Shown one piece after another: positions 1-6,283 of a stretch of DNA of 9,601 nt. The position numbers were made by a program, and so were the translations under genes. This DNA comes from Candidatus Nealsoniibacteriota bacterium (GTDB lineage Bacteria > Patescibacteriota > Minisyncoccia > Minisyncoccales > PWPS01), in assembly GCA_003557065.1 (NCBI GenBank), contig PWPS01000022.1, positions 1-9,601 on the forward strand, read 5' to 3'. Position 1 is the first letter of the stretch, and each line of letters begins with the position of its first letter. Below the pieces are notes generated by a model. It was not told where the DNA came from. It made no database searches and saw only the letters and a program-made list of their open reading frames with translations.

Positions 1-852
1 ATGGAAAACGGAATTACCCCCGCCTCGATCGTAACCAAGCCCGATAAACCGAAAGGTAGAGGTAAAAAGACTAAGGCAACACCCGTTAAAATTTTAGCCA
101 CGAAAAAAAATATTCCCGTTTATGACAATTTGGAAGAAGTTATAAATGAAACGGAACTAGTTTTAGTCGCCGGATACGGAAAGATAATTTCAAAAAAACT
201 ACTGGAAAAACCAAAATATGGATTCCTTAATGTTCACCCCTCGCTTCTTCCACGTTATCGAGGTCCAGCCCCGCTACAAGGTGCTATTCTTTCCAATGAT
301 AAGAAAACCGGTGTTTCGATAATGGTAATGGATAAAAAGATGGACCACGGACCCCTACTATCTCAAAAAGAGATAATTATTGATGGAAAGGACTATCTTG
401 AGTTGGAAAAAGAGAGTGCCACTATGGGTGGAAAATTGATGGCAAAGATAATTCCGGACTGGATATCCGGTAAAGCTATTCCCAAGCCTCAAGGTCATAA
501 AAAAGCCACATATACAAAATTGATAAGAAAAGAGGATGGAAAAATAGATTGGTCCATGAGTGCGAGTTATATCGAGAAAATGACACGCGCTTATAATCCG
601 TGGCCGGGCTGTTTCAGTACCTTGAACGGAAAGATGATAAAGATCATTGAAGCCGATATCCAAAAACAAACCGGAGATGGACCCTTCGGTAAGCCGGGAA
701 AAACTTATCTGGCTACGAATGAAAAAATAGCGGTGCAAACCGGAAAAGACTTCCTGATAATAAAAAAACTCCAGATGGAGGGAGGTAAACCGATTGAAGT
801 TGGAGAATTTCTTCTAGGAAATATTGACCTTATAGGAGCTGTCTTAAATTAA
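1..852 (+). CDS. fmt: Methionyl-tRNA formyltransferase, 5'-truncated by the window edge
   Basis: Transfers a formyl group from 10-formyl-tetrahydrofolate to Met-tRNAi in the cytoplasm, allowing bacterial translation initiation. The visible 283 residues begin inside the N-terminal Rossmann domain: VTKPDKPKGRGKK (about residues 11-23) is the usual strand-and-loop that lies some 25-30 residues into the family. The ATG at position 1 is therefore an internal Met and the true start is off-window. The catalytic core is intact: NVHPSLLPRYRG (77-88) holds the Asn and His, and MDHGPLL (114-120) holds the Asp, giving N77, H79 and D115 in this numbering. The linker IDWSMSA and RAYNPWPG (about 183-204) leads into a complete C-terminal domain ending EFLLGN near the stop. 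It is the leftmost plus-strand gene, and its last 23 bases overlap the end of tsaC on the other strand. Family assignment is firm; only the N-terminus is missing. Confidence 0.96.
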   Translation: MENGITPASIVTKPDKPKGRGKKTKATPVKILATKKNIPVYDNLEEVINETELVLVAGYGKIISKKLLEKPKYGFLNVHPSLLPRYRGPAPLQGAILSNDKKTGVSIMVMDKKMDHGPLLSQKEIIIDGKDYLELEKESATMGGKLMAKIIPDWISGKAIPKPQGHKKATYTKLIRKEDGKIDWSMSASYIEKMTRAYNPWPGCFSTLNGKMIKIIEADIQKQTGDGPFGKPGKTYLATNEKIAVQTGKDFLIIKKLQMEGGKPIEVGEFLLGNIDLIGAVLN

Positions 853-1402
853 CTTCTCCTTCTCTTAAAACTTCCCAGCTTCCTTCATTATACTTGACCA
901 AAGTAGATGGTTTTGACTCAAGTCTTCCCGAACGGACATAAAAATCAACACTATCTTCAAAATATGAGATAGCCTCTTCAATCGTTTTAGCCGGACTCGC
1001 TCCTTCAGGATTGGCGCTGGGAGCAACTATCGGTCCGGTCTCCTTAATCAATTCTATCAAATCGGAATTATCCGGAATACGAAAAGCGATACTTCGTTTT
1101 CCTCTGTGTAAATGTGAATATTTATCACAGGGAAGGATCACGCTTAGCTTCGCCGGCCAAATATCTTCAAGGTTTACGGGAAACTTCACTTCAAAACGAG
1201 TCAAATCGGATAAATCAGCTATTAAGACAATTAACGGCTTTTTTGTATCTCTTCGTTTAGTCTCATAGATCCTTTCTATTGCATCAATCGAATCAATCTT
1301 CCCCACTAGGCCGTATAAGGTATCTGTCGGAACGACGCCGATATCTCCATTTTTAATGGATTTAGCAACTTCCTTATTCTTTATGCTATCAAAAATCTTC
1401 AC
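830..1402 (-). CDS. tsaC: Threonylcarbamoyl-AMP synthase (YrdC/Sua5 family)
   Basis: Makes L-threonylcarbamoyladenylate from threonine, bicarbonate and ATP, the first step of the universal t6A37 modification of ANN-decoding tRNAs. At 190 residues it is a stand-alone YrdC domain without the extra Sua5 domain. Visible motifs: PTDTLYGL (25-32), KRRDTKKPL (49-57), WPAKLSVILP (82-91), FRIP (107-110), APSANPEGASPAKT (127-140) and STLV (166-169), all in family order. The start is GTG at 1402, four bases overlapping the ybaB stop (GTGA), so translation is probably coupled; the upstream AAGAAGA is only a weak SD. The protein ends about where the fold ends. Its 3' end runs 23 bases into fmt on the opposite strand, and I see no terminator there. 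The TsaB, TsaD and TsaE partners are not in the window. Confidence 0.95.
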   Translation of the reverse strand: MKIFDSIKNKEVAKSIKNGDIGVVPTDTLYGLVGKIDSIDAIERIYETKRRDTKKPLIVLIADLSDLTRFEVKFPVNLEDIWPAKLSVILPCDKYSHLHRGKRSIAFRIPDNSDLIELIKETGPIVAPSANPEGASPAKTIEEAISYFEDSVDFYVRSGRLESKPSTLVKYNEGSWEVLREGEVNLRQLL

Positions 1403-1650
1403 TCTTCTTGCATTTTTGACATTTTTTGAGCAGCCTTCATCTGAACTCTCCCTATCGCATCGTTAATACATTCAACCAACACATCTTCTTGTTTTTTCTT
1501 AGTCAGCTGAGGACTGATTGTGACCTCTTGAATTTCCATATGACCATTAACCTTCACTTTTACTCCTTCTTTTTCTACTTCGGAAGTCTCATCCTTTAAA
1601 GCGTTTTGTAATTTCCTTAATTCGTTTATTTTTTTGAATTTATCCAGCAT
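1399..1650 (-). CDS. YbaB/EbfC-family nucleoid-associated protein (short form)
   Basis: YbaB/EbfC proteins are small dimeric DNA-binding proteins associated with the nucleoid. This 83-residue protein shows the family layout: a charged N-terminal helix (about 1-28), a strand pair around VKVKVNGHMEIQEVTISPQL (30-49), and a C-terminal helix with the typical VECINDAIGRVQMKAAQKM (59-77). It is shorter than the roughly 100-110 residues usual for the family: the glycine-rich turn before the first strand is reduced to EKEG and the glycine-rich C-terminal tail is absent. It overlaps tsaC by four bases and follows the pyrH terminator, so it likely opens its own transcription unit. The ATG has no SD. 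A TATAAA (1656-1661, minus strand) ends five bases before it, which would suit a leaderless start, but I find no matching -35 box. Confidence 0.82.
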   Translation of the reverse strand: MLDKFKKINELRKLQNALKDETSEVEKEGVKVKVNGHMEIQEVTISPQLTKKKQEDVLVECINDAIGRVQMKAAQKMSKMQEE

Positions 1651-1671
1651 ATTTATTTATAATTTTGAACC

Positions 1672-1705
1672 ACCAAAACGGGCGATAAAAAGGCCCGTTT
1701 TTGGT
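1672..1705 (-). terminator. Hairpin terminator after pyrH
   Basis: The arms 1672-1683 and 1693-1705 pair as ACCAAAACGGGC with GCCCGTTTTTGGT, a 12-bp stem with one extra T and a 9-base loop. The core ACGGGC/GCCCGT is flanked by A and T runs on both sides, so it could act on either strand. Only minus-strand transcription (pyrH, whose stop lies six bases before the hairpin) arrives here. After the core stem, minus-strand RNA has UUUU and then GG rather than a long U-tract, so efficiency may be moderate. It separates pyrH from ybaB-tsaC. Confidence 0.75.
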
Positions 1706-1710
1706 CTTTT

Positions 1711-2391
1711 CTAATTAGCTATTTTTGTCCCTTTGAAGGTTTTTCCATCCAAAATCTTTTCCAGATTATCCAAATCCTTTCCATTTGCGACAACAAGCTC
1801 TTTCTCTTCGTCCGCAGCAAGTTTTGACGCGATGGGATCAACGGGAGCGCTAAGTCCCGGAGTCCAATCTGTTGGAATAATTTTCTTATAATCATCCCAA
1901 GTTATGAAATCTATTGGTTGAGCGGACTCACTTTTTTCCGGATCTCCGTCATAGACATAATCTTGCTTGCTTAAGATTATGATATTTTCAATATCCATAT
2001 CGACAGCAAGACATGTAGCTACATAATCGGTAGATCTACCGGGACTCCATCCGGAAGCAATAATTACGGAACAATCATCAAAATCATTAATCTTTCCCCG
2101 CTCATTGCATATCGTATCAGAAGCATATTTTGTAAAAATAGCTCTGAGTAAATGCGCATTGAGATAGGTCGCGTGAATTCCGATCCAATCCCTCTCTTCG
2201 TCTCCTACTCCGTTTATCAAAAGTGCGGACTTTTGGTAGTGTCTGGCAACATCCCCACCACCGGTAACTATTACGAACCTGTCTCCTTTTTTAATTCTTT
2301 GCTCAATTAAAAAATAAAAATCTCTTAAAAATCCTGCATCTATTTGCTTGGGGCAGATAATCGACCCACCCAGCGCTAAGACATAATCCAT
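1711..2391 (-). CDS. pyrH: UMP kinase, archaeal-type amino-acid-kinase fold
   Basis: Phosphorylates UMP to UDP with ATP in pyrimidine nucleotide synthesis. The 226 residues show LALGGSI (5-11, phosphate loop), VTGGGDVAR (42-50), GIHATYLNAHLL (71-82, UMP-side helix), SGWSPGRSTDYVA (113-125), YVYDGDP (145-151, nucleotide site) and the closing PVDPIASKLA (183-192), VANGKDLDNL (201-210) and FKGTKI (219-224). The TxLNA, PGxSTD and APVDPIA segments look more like the archaeal UMP kinase branch than the classical bacterial hexameric PyrH with its GTP switch; this subtype is my reading of the motifs. ATG at 2391 sits at the expected distance from the GGS loop. It has no SD; an AAGGAGG lies 28 bases upstream, too far to serve it. 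Flanked by galU (69 bases) and ybaB, it probably forms its own unit. Confidence 0.9.
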   Translation of the reverse strand: MDYVLALGGSIICPKQIDAGFLRDFYFLIEQRIKKGDRFVIVTGGGDVARHYQKSALLINGVGDEERDWIGIHATYLNAHLLRAIFTKYASDTICNERGKINDFDDCSVIIASGWSPGRSTDYVATCLAVDMDIENIIILSKQDYVYDGDPEKSESAQPIDFITWDDYKKIIPTDWTPGLSAPVDPIASKLAADEEKELVVANGKDLDNLEKILDGKTFKGTKIAN

Positions 2392-2412
2392 AATAAATCT
2401 TGATAGTGGTCC

Positions 2413-2455
2413 AAAAAAACCTCCTTACAAGCCTAGCATACGAAAGGTTGGTTTT
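2413..2455 (-). terminator. Possible terminator of the mscS-galU operon
   Basis: In the 69-base galU-pyrH gap, minus-strand AAAACC (2450-2455) plus CCTT (2444-2447) can pair with AAGG (2423-2426) plus GGTTTT (2416-2421). This gives about 10 bp with a small internal loop and a 17-base apical loop, followed by the rest of a seven-T run (2413-2419). It begins six bases after the galU stop. The stem is imperfect and the loop large, so this is a moderate call. The 3' arm also contains the SD-like AAGGAGG. Confidence 0.45.
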
Positions 2456-2460
2456 CAAGG

Positions 2461-3336
2461 TTAAAAACGCTCTTTGAGATACTTCTCGAAATCCTTCCCG
2501 ATATCATCACGACGAAGTGCAAATTCCACGGAAGTTTTAAGATATCTGAGAGGATCACCGGTAGTGTGCCACTCGCCCTCTATCGGTTGAGCGATTACTT
2601 TTTTCCCTTCTTGTGCCAATGAATTAATAACATCCATAATCCACAACTCACTATCCTTTCCCGGAGGAGTCTCCTTCGCCTTTTCTATTACATCGTAAGA
2701 AAAGACGAAACGACCGAAAAGTGCCATATTGGAAGGCGCTTCATTTGCAGGAAGCTTTTCACATCCTTGCTCAATTTCATAATTTTTCTTTTCATCTTTA
2801 TATTTTACCGTTCCATATCTTTCAACTTCTTCATCAGGAACTTCCTGAACCCCCAAAACGGCTGTAGGATTTTCTTTTTCATAAACATCCATCAGTTGTC
2901 GAGTTACTGGAGTTTCCGATATTGTCATGTCATCACCGAACATATAAACAAAGGCTTCGTCATCGTCAATAAGTGGAGCCGCACAAAGAAGTGGCGTTCC
3001 ATTTCCATAAGGATAATCTTTGTGTTGGCGCACATAAGCGAAATTAGCCAACTTCGGAATCGCTTTTATTTTTTCCAATCGATCCATTTTTCCGGATTCT
3101 CGTAATTCATACTCCAGCTCGGAATTGGAATCGAAATGATCCTCCATAGAAACCTGCCCCGCCCTGGTTACGATTATTATATCCTCTATTCCCGAGTTAA
3201 CGGCTTCCTCGACCAGATAATGGACAATCGGCTTGTCAACTATCGGCAGCATTTCTTTGGGCTGGTTTTTGGTGGCGGGTAAAAATCTGGTTCCATAACC
3301 AGCTGCGGCTATAACTGCTTTTTTTATTTTTCTCAT
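2461..3336 (-). CDS. galU: UTP-glucose-1-phosphate uridylyltransferase
   Basis: Forms UDP-glucose from UTP and glucose-1-phosphate, the activated sugar for surface polysaccharides and glycolipids; cytoplasmic. The 291 residues match the GalU nucleotidyltransferase fold over full length: AAGYGTRFLPATK (11-23) and PKEMLPIVDKP (26-36) form the nucleotide-binding start; YVRQ (101-104) and GNGTPLLCA (111-119) form the uracil/phosphate region, where many bacterial enzymes have GLGHAVLCA; FGDDM (133-137) carries the metal-binding Asp; EAPSNMALFGRFVF and PGKDSELWIMDVI follow; EWHTTGDPLRYLKTSVEFAL closes the domain. The ATG overlaps the pgeF stop by four bases (ATGA) with no SD, implying coupled translation. 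It is the last gene of the mscS operon. A paralogous sugar-1-phosphate nucleotidyltransferase cannot be fully excluded, but UTP/glucose-1-P is the best fit. Confidence 0.92.
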   Translation of the reverse strand: MRKIKKAVIAAAGYGTRFLPATKNQPKEMLPIVDKPIVHYLVEEAVNSGIEDIIIVTRAGQVSMEDHFDSNSELEYELRESGKMDRLEKIKAIPKLANFAYVRQHKDYPYGNGTPLLCAAPLIDDDEAFVYMFGDDMTISETPVTRQLMDVYEKENPTAVLGVQEVPDEEVERYGTVKYKDEKKNYEIEQGCEKLPANEAPSNMALFGRFVFSYDVIEKAKETPPGKDSELWIMDVINSLAQEGKKVIAQPIEGEWHTTGDPLRYLKTSVEFALRRDDIGKDFEKYLKERF

Positions 3337-3956
3337 TTTATTGGATTGTTATCTGCCGGTCCGACTATTGCCAGCATTATATTTTTCTTTTTATCTCTTC
3401 TATACGAAAAGAAATTATGATTGCAAAACGTGCACTCTTGGGAAGTGCTAACTTTCTTAACACCTCCTTCCCTAAATTTGGTTTCGGCGACCTTTTTTAA
3501 ATTTAAAAATAAACCCTCCCGTCTTTGATCAAAACAATCTTCATAACCTTTGAATTTATCCTTAAAATCATTACTCACTTCAAAATGACACTCCCCTATT
3601 GCCGGACCGATGTGTATCGAGCATTTCGTATTCGGCATTTTTTTTATCGACTCTTCTATTATTCCAGAATGCAAACCTCTCCATCCCGCATGCAGTACGC
3701 CGTGAAAACCATCACCCATAATGAAGATGGGTAAACAGTCCGCAACAGTCACTCCCAGATAAATATTTTCCATCGTAATCAAGCCGTCAGCGCCTTGCAC
3801 AGGACTTTCTTCTACCGAATCGACCATCTTCACCTTATTGCCGTGAATAAGCCCTGCGCGCACTAAATTATCAACACTGATCCCCCTCAAGAAAGATTCA
3901 ATATTTTTCTCCGAGCTCATAGACCCATCGGCTTTTTCGGACAAGAAAAACCTCAT
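3333..3956 (-). CDS. pgeF: PgeF/YfiH-family (LACC1-like) multicopper-fold protein
   Basis: Family members (formerly DUF152, laccase domain) are described both as peptidoglycan editing factors that prevent wrong amino acids entering the stem peptide and as purine-nucleoside phosphorylases/deaminases. The 207 residues contain the metal-binding triad: His38 in LIHGNKV (family QVHG; here Gln is Ile), Cys74 in VADCLPIF (71-78) and His89 in HAGWRGL (89-95). Further family marks are GADGLIT (55-61), IGPAIGECHFEV (116-127), CTFCNHNFFSYRRDKKK near the C-terminus and the final AIVGP. There is no signal peptide, so it is cytoplasmic. It overlaps spoIIM upstream and galU downstream by four bases each, and its ATG has no SD. 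Its place beside galU and membrane genes favours the cell-wall role, by context only. Confidence 0.92.
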   Translation of the reverse strand: MRFFLSEKADGSMSSEKNIESFLRGISVDNLVRAGLIHGNKVKMVDSVEESPVQGADGLITMENIYLGVTVADCLPIFIMGDGFHGVLHAGWRGLHSGIIEESIKKMPNTKCSIHIGPAIGECHFEVSNDFKDKFKGYEDCFDQRREGLFLNLKKVAETKFREGGVKKVSTSQECTFCNHNFFSYRRDKKKNIMLAIVGPADNNPIK

Positions 3957-4564
3957 AAGAAAAAGATCAAAACCGTCTCAATTATGGCTGCTACAAGAAG
4001 CAGTGGCAAGACTATTAAGATAAAACTATCAAAAGCCTCCTGAAGAGAAGTTTTTATTATTTTTGGAAATTTGAGCCTTCTCAAATCCTTATAAAAAGAA
4101 GATATTTTAAGATCACTATTTTTGAAAACTATATAAGTTGTTAAACCTAAATAAAAGCCATAACCACTTCCGATAAAAAGTGCCGACAATTCGAAAATTC
4201 CATGGGGAAGCAGGCTGACAATCAAACCGAACGTTCCGAAGCTCGGATAAACATAGGCAGCAACCAGACCTATTACAAAACCATTAATTGCCAAGAAAAG
4301 AAAAGGTATTATTCCGAAAACAATTCCCAGCAACATCCCCAAGAATACTTTCAATGTATTATTCAAAAAGATAAAAAGAAATGTTCCGGAAAAACTCATT
4401 CTCGTCAAAAAGGAAAATTCCTCTTGGATTTCTTCAAAAAACAAATCTGCCTCGGCAGGATAGGAAGCGCAATACCAAACCCCTAAAAAAACAAATACAA
4501 AAAAGACAATGAACGAAAAAAGAATTTCCTTTTTTATTTTGTTAAGTAGTTTTCTATATTTCAT
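3953..4564 (-). CDS. SpoIIM-family (DUF95) integral membrane protein
   Basis: A 203-residue membrane protein with a charged N-terminal stretch (KYRKLLNKIKKE, 2-13) and about five hydrophobic segments near residues 14-32, 62-82, 83-106, 112-148 and 180-203. The family signature LPHGIFELSALFIGSGYGFYLG (119-140) is clear: the His-Gly and Glu-Leu of the HGxxEL motif lie at the start of a membrane helix. Bacillus SpoIIM takes part in peptidoglycan remodelling during engulfment, but relatives are widespread in non-spore-formers with unknown function, so no sporulation role should be read from this. The ATG overlaps the end of the antiporter gene by 11 bases and lacks an SD; pgeF follows with a four-base overlap. 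The contact with pgeF suggests an envelope role, which is inference. Confidence 0.85.
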   Translation of the reverse strand: MKYRKLLNKIKKEILFSFIVFFVFVFLGVWYCASYPAEADLFFEEIQEEFSFLTRMSFSGTFLFIFLNNTLKVFLGMLLGIVFGIIPFLFLAINGFVIGLVAAYVYPSFGTFGLIVSLLPHGIFELSALFIGSGYGFYLGLTTYIVFKNSDLKISSFYKDLRRLKFPKIIKTSLQEAFDSFILIVLPLLLVAAIIETVLIFFL

Positions 4565-6281
4565 CCGCTTTTTCTAAAAAGTGAAAGTCTTTTCTCCTTA
4601 AAATATCCAGTCTGTTTAAATTGAATTCCGAATCGATAATGGTTCCCAGGTATTGACCGGAGATAAAGTGAGGAAGCAGAACATAATCGGCACCGACGTC
4701 ATAAAGCAGCATCGCATCGGATTTGAATTCCGCTCTAACAATTATTCTTATATCTTCCTTTATCTTTTTTATTCTTTGAGTCAAATTTAAATTATCTTGC
4801 AAATTCGGACTGGTTGATATGACCAGTTTAGTTTCCGAAAGATCCACATTATCAAATATGTGCGGATCTGTTATATCGGAAAAAAGATGATTAACTCCCC
4901 TTTTGTTTAGTAAATCAGTTATCGTCGGATCAAAATCAACCACGAGAAGATCATCTTTATTGAAATTATTCATAAATCCCCTACCGGTTCTGTGGGCTCC
5001 GATTAAAATTACTTTTTTGGAGTTTCCAATATTGCTTTCTTGTTCTTCGATGGTGTTATCCTTTTCGAATATTGAAAGAAAGCGTGAAATGTAAGGAAAG
5101 ATTTCTTCCGCATATAAAATCAGATAGGTCGAAAGAGTAATGGTAACTACACCGACAGCAGCAATAAGGGCAAATATTTCATCACTTATATGACCCATAA
5201 CCAATCCTAAAGTCGCAAATATCATACTGAATTCCGAAATTTGAGCAACAGTCACTCCGGTAAGGAAATTTGTTCTCTTTTTATATCCGAGAGAACGCAT
5301 AATAATCATTACGATAATCGGATTACCCAAAAGAACAAAAAATGAAAAAACCAATATCGGAATAATTAATCCACCGAATTCGGAAACGGCCATTAGCGAT
5401 CCCAAAATGGCAAAAAATACTAAAATAAAGAAGTCTCTAAGTGGCTGAATTTTACTGGCTATATTATATTTTTGTGAAGAATTAGCTAAAGCGACTCCTC
5501 CGAGAAATCCTGCAATCTCAATTGAAAATCCCGCCATTTTAACTATGACGCTGAAGAACAAAAGCCAAGCTAAGCTAACTAAAAAAAGTAACTCTTGAGA
5601 ATGAGAAACCTTTCTGAATATGTACGGAAAAACGGAACGACCCAAAATCATCATTACTGCAAAAAGAGCTATTCCACCGGTGACTATTTTTAAAATTGAG
5701 ATTGGACCGATTTCTCCCCCCGCATCCAAGGCATTCAAAGAAATAAGTATCAAAATGACTACGATATCCTGAACCAAAAGCAATCCGATTGCAGCTCTTC
5801 CATGCAAACTGGTTAAATTCCCCTTATCGGAAAGCAGTTTTACAATTATAACCGTGCTTGAGAAGGTTAATGCAATCGCTACATATGCGGCATGGATAAC
5901 ACTCATTCCGAAAGCGAAATACGCAATCAGAAAGCCACCGGTAGCGGTAAAGAGGACTTGACCCAATCCAATAGCCAACGAGGTTTTTCCAACTCTTTTG
6001 ATGGAGTTGTAGTCCATCTCCAAACCGACTAAAAACAAAAGAAACATTACCCCCAAATTTGAAAAAAGTTCCATCGCTTCCCTTTCCGCAAGGTCAAAAA
6101 AACCGAATGCTCCAATAATTATTCCCGTTATCAGATAAGCTAAAATCAGAGGTTGTTTTAGCATCTTTAAGATCACACCCAAAACCGCTGCCAAGGTTAA
6201 TATAACGGCTAACTCCAGTAAAAGTGGGTCCACGATCGAAAAAAACTCAGTGATAGAACTGATAACTGCTTCCATATTCAT
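4554..6281 (-). CDS. CPA2-family cation/proton antiporter with C-terminal TrkA-N (RCK) domain, KefB/KefC-like
   Basis: Likely exchanges K+ or Na+ for H+ across the cytoplasmic membrane under nucleotide control. Of the 575 residues, about 18-400 form a 12-13 helix Na+/H+-exchanger domain: QPLILAYLITGIIIG (43-57), FLLFLVGLEMD (80-90), ALTFSSTVIIVKLL (137-150), LLLVQDIVV (167-175; Gln171-Asp172 is the CPA2-type ion-site pair) and EIAGFLGGVALANS (255-268). A linker rich in Glu and Asn (403-421) leads to a Rossmann TrkA-N domain (about 422-540) with ILIGAHRTGRGF (425-436) as the glycine loop and VVDFDP (447-452) bearing the acidic residue that contacts the nucleotide ribose. No separate RCK-C domain follows. 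It starts two bases after the mscS stop with a modest AAGG six bases before the ATG. Ion specificity cannot be read from sequence. Pairing with MscS points to osmotic or pH homeostasis. Confidence 0.92.
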   Translation of the reverse strand: MNMEAVISSITEFFSIVDPLLLELAVILTLAAVLGVILKMLKQPLILAYLITGIIIGAFGFFDLAEREAMELFSNLGVMFLLFLVGLEMDYNSIKRVGKTSLAIGLGQVLFTATGGFLIAYFAFGMSVIHAAYVAIALTFSSTVIIVKLLSDKGNLTSLHGRAAIGLLLVQDIVVILILISLNALDAGGEIGPISILKIVTGGIALFAVMMILGRSVFPYIFRKVSHSQELLFLVSLAWLLFFSVIVKMAGFSIEIAGFLGGVALANSSQKYNIASKIQPLRDFFILVFFAILGSLMAVSEFGGLIIPILVFSFFVLLGNPIIVMIIMRSLGYKKRTNFLTGVTVAQISEFSMIFATLGLVMGHISDEIFALIAAVGVVTITLSTYLILYAEEIFPYISRFLSIFEKDNTIEEQESNIGNSKKVILIGAHRTGRGFMNNFNKDDLLVVDFDPTITDLLNKRGVNHLFSDITDPHIFDNVDLSETKLVISTSPNLQDNLNLTQRIKKIKEDIRIIVRAEFKSDAMLLYDVGADYVLLPHFISGQYLGTIIDSEFNLNRLDILRRKDFHFLEKADEI

Positions 6282-6283
6282 AA

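Noticed and set aside
1..3. ATG at position 1 as the true fmt start
   Set aside because: The following residues match the family about 25-30 residues into the protein, so the real start is upstream of the window.
358..738. Minus-strand open frame of 126 codons opposite fmt
   Set aside because: It lies wholly inside a well-conserved gene on the other strand and shows no recognisable domain or SD.
2413..2419. Seven-T run before pyrH as a frameshift or sequencing slip hiding a longer N-terminus
   Set aside because: The upstream frame contributes no family residues, and MDYVLALGGS is already the expected N-terminus of a UMP kinase.
2767..3105. Plus-strand open frame of 112 codons opposite galU
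   Set aside because: Its Phe/Ile/Arg-rich product is the antisense shadow of conserved GalU sequence; no promoter, SD or family pattern.
4202..4486. Plus-strand open frame of 94 codons opposite the SpoIIM-like gene
   Set aside because: Low-complexity Lys/Gln/Asn translation expected from antisense of a hydrophobic protein; no start signals.
4554..6281. Foreign island or defence system within the mscS operon
   Set aside because: Base composition looks even with its neighbours, there are no integrase or repeat borders, and every gene belongs to a common housekeeping or transport family.
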